64,000 nucleotides of DNA, taken from NCBI GenBank assembly GCA_951213105.1, contig OX578152.1, forward strand, positions 68,178,727 to 68,242,726. Reading direction: 5' to 3'. Below the pieces are notes generated by a model that saw only the letters and a program-made list of their open reading frames with translations, made no database searches and was not told the origin of the DNA. Positions 55,001-60,700 of the stretch are shown here, in pieces. A program made the translations under genes and the position numbers. Each line of letters starts with the position of its first letter. Position 1 is the stretch's first letter. This DNA comes from Amaurobius ferox. Taxonomy: Eukaryota; Arthropoda; Arachnida; Araneae; Amaurobiidae.

Positions 55001-57705
55001 CATATACATTACATGCACTTTAAACCTTCCCAATTTTTATAGTATCATATATTAAAATTGATGCACTATCCACCATTCATTTTTTTCAACAGCTGTTTAA
55101 AATATTACAGGCCACTCCAAAAAAAAAAAAAATTTCAAAAACCCATCCATTGATTAATTATAAATGTTTTATGCAAAACATGATTTTGGCTTTTTTGAAC
55201 AGATCTAGCAATCTTCGGACCCAACTACAGGTCAAAGGTCAAACATACAGGGAGATGGACCAGAGTCATTTTATTTAAGGGAGTGGATATTTAGGGATAG
55301 ATTGAGAGGGTCTGAATGGTTCCCGTCGACATGAGTGGCATATTGCATATGCGGTCAATTCTGATTCTAATTTTTTTTTGCTTTTGCAATAAGCATGTGC
55401 AATTTGAAGAATACAATTTTTAGATCAAAGCCATTTTAAATTGTGTTTAAATGTATTATTTAAGCAACGGGTGCTTATTTAATTATCTATATATAGTAGA
55501 TACTTAGATATCATGCTATTTAGAAAATATGATGTGATTAGGTGCTTATTTAAGGCGAGCATATATTCAGTGTGTACTCACGCAGCAGTCGATCAAACCT
55601 TTCGAAAAAATTAATAAATCCTTGCTAGAAATACCGGGCAATGCCGGTATAGTATTTAGTATAAAATGATTGCTTACTATGATTGACTATACGGATATTT
55701 TCAAAAGATCAATCCCAAATTTGAAGGCCTTCTAAATGTGCCATCACAATTAAAATCAATAGGGTTCCAGCATTAACAGACTATGCACCAAATTTCCCTT
55801 CTTTCATTCTTGAAATATATCCACTGACTCACACAGAGACATCACTGCAATTCAAATTCAAAGACACTTAAAACTTGCAAATCCACTAAAAATTAAAATT
55901 CAAATTTTCCATGCTGTCACAATACTTTCCTTACATACATAGTACAATATGTAAATACAGACAGGAAAAAAGAAAATATTTAAAATTTTTTATGATTTAA
56001 ATAACCAGCAAACTGATCAAATTATGTAATAATTTTGTAATCAGTTGAGTTTGCACTTGATTTAGCATTTTTAATTTAATGAACAACTCAGTTAACTAAG
56101 TAGTGAACTGAATAAGCAGATCACTATAATGTATTGAAACAGAAGCCATCCAAAAGTGATTGTTTGATTATCACTTCTTCACCCTTCAACAACAAGGATG
56201 GTCAAGAGACAAACAAGTGAGAGTTTTCATGCTCTATTGCATTAGCCTGTTAAAAGATAAAACTCATGTTACTGTAACTTACATCAGTTTGAGTCTCCAC
56301 ATGTGTTACATTTCTGGGGGAACTAGCAAAAGGAAATTGGGTTGAAGAGAAAATTGAAGATCTTCTTACTTTAAGAGTCGCATTTTCATTGCATTCTATA
56401 AAAAGTAAGATATTAAATTAAGATACATATTTATTTATTTAAGTTAAAGTACTTTGAACAAAAAGTGTTATAAACCTGAATCAAAGTTGCATAAAAAAGT
56501 ATGCAACTTTGTAAGTTGTATACACACACATAACAATGTATGTGTGTGTATGTGTTAAGGACCAAGTGATTATTAGGTCATTATTGTTATGAAGTTTTTG
56601 AAAAAAAACTTATTTTTCTCACAAAATTATGTGAATAATAATAAAGTTTCTTATTCTTTGACCTGTACTCATTTCTTTAATGATTAGTTACCTAAATATT
56701 CATACCAACCAAATAAGCAACTTGATAAATTCTAAAGATCCCCTTATCTTTACATACCTAAATTAATTAATAGCACAACACACATACACACACAAAAGTA
56801 ATAGACAACAAAAACAATAGAAATTTAATAAATGTCCAAGTTCTAATCATTCTCAAACTAAACATAATCATTCAAAACCTTTAACTAAGACCTTAAAATA
56901 ATTAATACCAAGATTCAGACCCCACTCTGGCCTGAAGACCAGAGTTTGGACGGCCTGGAAAGCTGCCCATACATACTAGGCATATATTTACATAATTTTT
57001 TGAGATATACATAATTATGTAATATTAACATGATAAAATTTACTCTGAATTAAAACTGTTTGTTGACATAGCACTCAAAAGCTGAGATATACCCATTTTC
57101 TTTAAAATTAACTCAGATATTGTTTCTTTTAAAATTAAATTGTACAATTTGGTAAAATAAAACTAATTTAAACTTTAAACCAATTTAAATTGTAACATTC
57201 GGTAAAACAAAACTCAGACATTCTTCAGTCTCATATAGAAATAAAAAGGCTAAAATTAAATTGCACTTAAACGCTTTGTGGTAAAATAAAAGATTTGGTT
57301 CTTATAATGTTTCATAACAAATTTAGCTATATTAGTTTAGTTGCTTACCTAAGTCTACATAAAAGAAAATTATTTTCTTCCGTTATAGTAATAAAGAGAA
57401 ATTAATGAAAAACTTTTAACATTATAATCATTCTTGTTACACTTATATTCCTTTTACAATCAAACTGATTAAAAACCTATAGAGTTTTTAGTATTTCAGT
57501 ATCTATAAATCACCCTCATCCCTTGCCACTTGCAATATACTTAACAGGATATTACATTGACAGGAGAGAGAGCATTATGCATACTGCCTGGTCAAAGTGA
57601 TACATTAATAAATAATTTTGACTCTGCCCGACTCCATTGGTCATTATACATAGAGCTCAGGCCTTGTCGTTATGTATAATGATTTAATTAATCACTTGAA
57701 CCATA

Positions 57706-57738
<33 letters not shown>

Positions 57739-60700
57739 ATAGAAAAATACGAATTAATTTTTACATTTTTAGAATAACTTGATGGTTCCGACACAACATT
57801 TTCTACGGATAAATATAAGAATAAATTAGAGTTTATTTGAATGCAAATTTGTGAAAAAAAAATGCAAGACTTTCCTTACAGTGCAAGAGTTTCCTTACAT
57901 GCAAAGTTATGAAATGGAATTTAGCAGGCACCAATAGCTGATTAATGAATATCAGTACGGTACTACATAAACACTGCACCTTATATATCTGTGTAAAAAA
58001 AGGTTATAGTTAATTTTTCAGCATATAACAAAATTTATTTATTTTGGTTAACATTTGAAAACTCACATGATGTGATGATGGTATTTTAAGTTTAATTTAA
58101 CCAAAAAATACTCTATTATATATAGACTAGTATGTAAGCCTGTCAAAGGCAAGGAAACTAACACCAAAAAAAAAATTGTAATTTTTTAAATATGTTTTAT
58201 TTTGTTTAACAAATGGTAAAATGGTACTTAGCATCACAAATAATCATCTTAATTGAGAATTGGCCCAGAAAACAATCTGTTCCATGGTCAACACTAAAGT
58301 ATGAAAAGTTTTAACCACCAGGAGGCTTCTGGGTGGTCTGGAAAGATTTTCTGAACTCACCACTGTTATACCCATCCCAGGAAAGAAATTGAAAATCCAA
58401 CTCCATTCGGTTCTGTTTCGTAGATGATAGTATAAGTGTGCAAATATTTAATCTTCTGGGTCAACAGGGGACTTCTGGGGGATTTAAAATGGCTTTTCAA
58501 TCCCCCCCCCCTACTCACCATAAAGAGAAAATTTGGCTCTACTAGATTCTATCCCATAATCTATACCATAAGTATGGAAAGGCTCACAGTGTCTTCAAGG
58601 TCACCGGGGGCTTCCGGACGGTCTAAAAAGAGAAAAACATGTTAGACAATTATTGTTATATAGATACCTAAAGGATCAGTATCTCCTTCCGGCTCCTCTT
58701 CAAGAACAGGCAAATCTGAAAATCTTGGTCTTGAAGTTTTAGGAAGAGGGAAAGGTATACTTGAGGGCTTGGCCCCATGCCATGTTTCACGTCGAATAGC
58801 TTTCTGAAAGGAAAAGGAAAAATAATGATAATTTAATTCACAGTACAAAAATACCAAAGTATATGGAAAAGCAAATAGAAAATGTTTTCAAGTAAAGTTA
58901 AAATAAAAATTAAGTAGGTATTAAATGTGTCCATCTAAAATCAAATTAAAGAGTCAGTCATAAATGCAATGGCAAAATCTTTTCGGGATAGTTGAAATTG
59001 TGAAATTTTTGGAAAGGATGAATAACAAGTATGAAACATAATATTTTTCTGGGTAAATAAGGCGTTGCATGGAGCAGGAGGAATCAGCACCGTGTTCTAG
59101 AGAAACTCCAGATGAACGGAAGTAATTGGCAACCTTCCATAACTATTTAATTTTCATTTGCACATGCCAATTATAAATAAAAAGGCTTGGAGAATTTATT
59201 TGGAATAAAATAGTCATTGCCTGACAAATAGAAATAAATTTTGAAATTCATAAACCTGAACAAAATTTGGATGATTGCAATTAAAAAAGCGTTAAGTTTT
59301 TAATACAGAAAATCAGCTCATATCTTTATACTACATTGTTTCTATTTAACATGAAGAACAAAACAGGGATAAAAACTATGTTTTGGTGAAAGCTGAACTT
59401 TAAAATACTTTTGATTTCAGACTGGCAAAACTAGGCAAAAGCTCCCATGATTATAAGTTTATAAATTTAAGCTTTAAACAAGCATGAATAATAAATGCAG
59501 TTAAAATTACTTGTCTCATTTCAGTAATATCAATTTGAGACACGAAATTTGCTTTCAGTGCTTCGATTTGTTTCTTCAAGTCTTCATTTTGCTTGGTCTT
59601 TTCTGCTAGCTCTTTCCCTTGCTTCTTGCTAGCCTAAAACAAAGAAACTTTGAGAGAATTCACAATAAATAAGTTTTTCACACAATAAAACTGCACAGGA
59701 TGGTGTCAATTTCAAAAGACTTTAATTTACCAGATTTCGAAAAAAATGGACCAAAAATTAGAGGAACCTAAATCATATCATGGATTTGACAGGATTAGTT
59801 GATATAGCGTAAATTAGAGCTTGCTCTTAGTTTGTAAAATTGTGAGTCAAATTGACTCTTACTAGTCAAAAGTATAAGTCAAACTTTCAAATTTACGAGT
59901 CATTTTGAGCTATTTAACATTTGTAATTTTAATTTAAAAATGGTAAGAAAAAAAAGCTGATGTCTCGCTCATATATACCACACACATTTCTACTGAAAAC
60001 AAGAGTGTGATAAATTTAATGTTTTAATTGATGAGGAATTTTAACTTCTATTAAAGTTTGTAATATAACTTCTCTTTTTATTATAATATAACTTCTTTTT
60101 AAATATAGGCATAAAATTGCCAGACATGTGGAAGAGAAGAACAAAATAAATAACATGGGTGAATTTTGCGAGTCAAATATGACTCACAATTTTAAATAGC
60201 GAGTCAATTTAGCTTAAAAAGTGCTTATTGACACAGCAATTGCGAATAAACACTGTAAACACGATTATTCACAAAAATTATTATTTACAAAAACAAATTA
60301 TTTACAAAATTGTTAAAATACATTAAATCATTTAAAACCATTTCAATTTATATTAAAGGTTTGGAAGTAGACAATATAGTAGAGATTATTCTACAAGTAG
60401 CTAGTAATAAATTGTGATTAGCTAGTAAGAAACCTGAGTCTGGTAGCCAGTGGGCAGTACATCAGAAAATCCTAATTTAAACTACATTAGATTTATTTTG
60501 GTTAGTTCTGTCTGTATTTTAACATTTATTTTATTTTACAATCATTTGTATTTTTTGATTAACTTGTATATAATATACACTTATGACTTGAACATGAAAT
60601 AGTATTCAAATATTATAAAATAAGTATGAAAAGTGAAAACAATATAGTTTTTAGATTTATTTTAAATATATCATTTTAAATAATGGTTATAGAAGTTTAC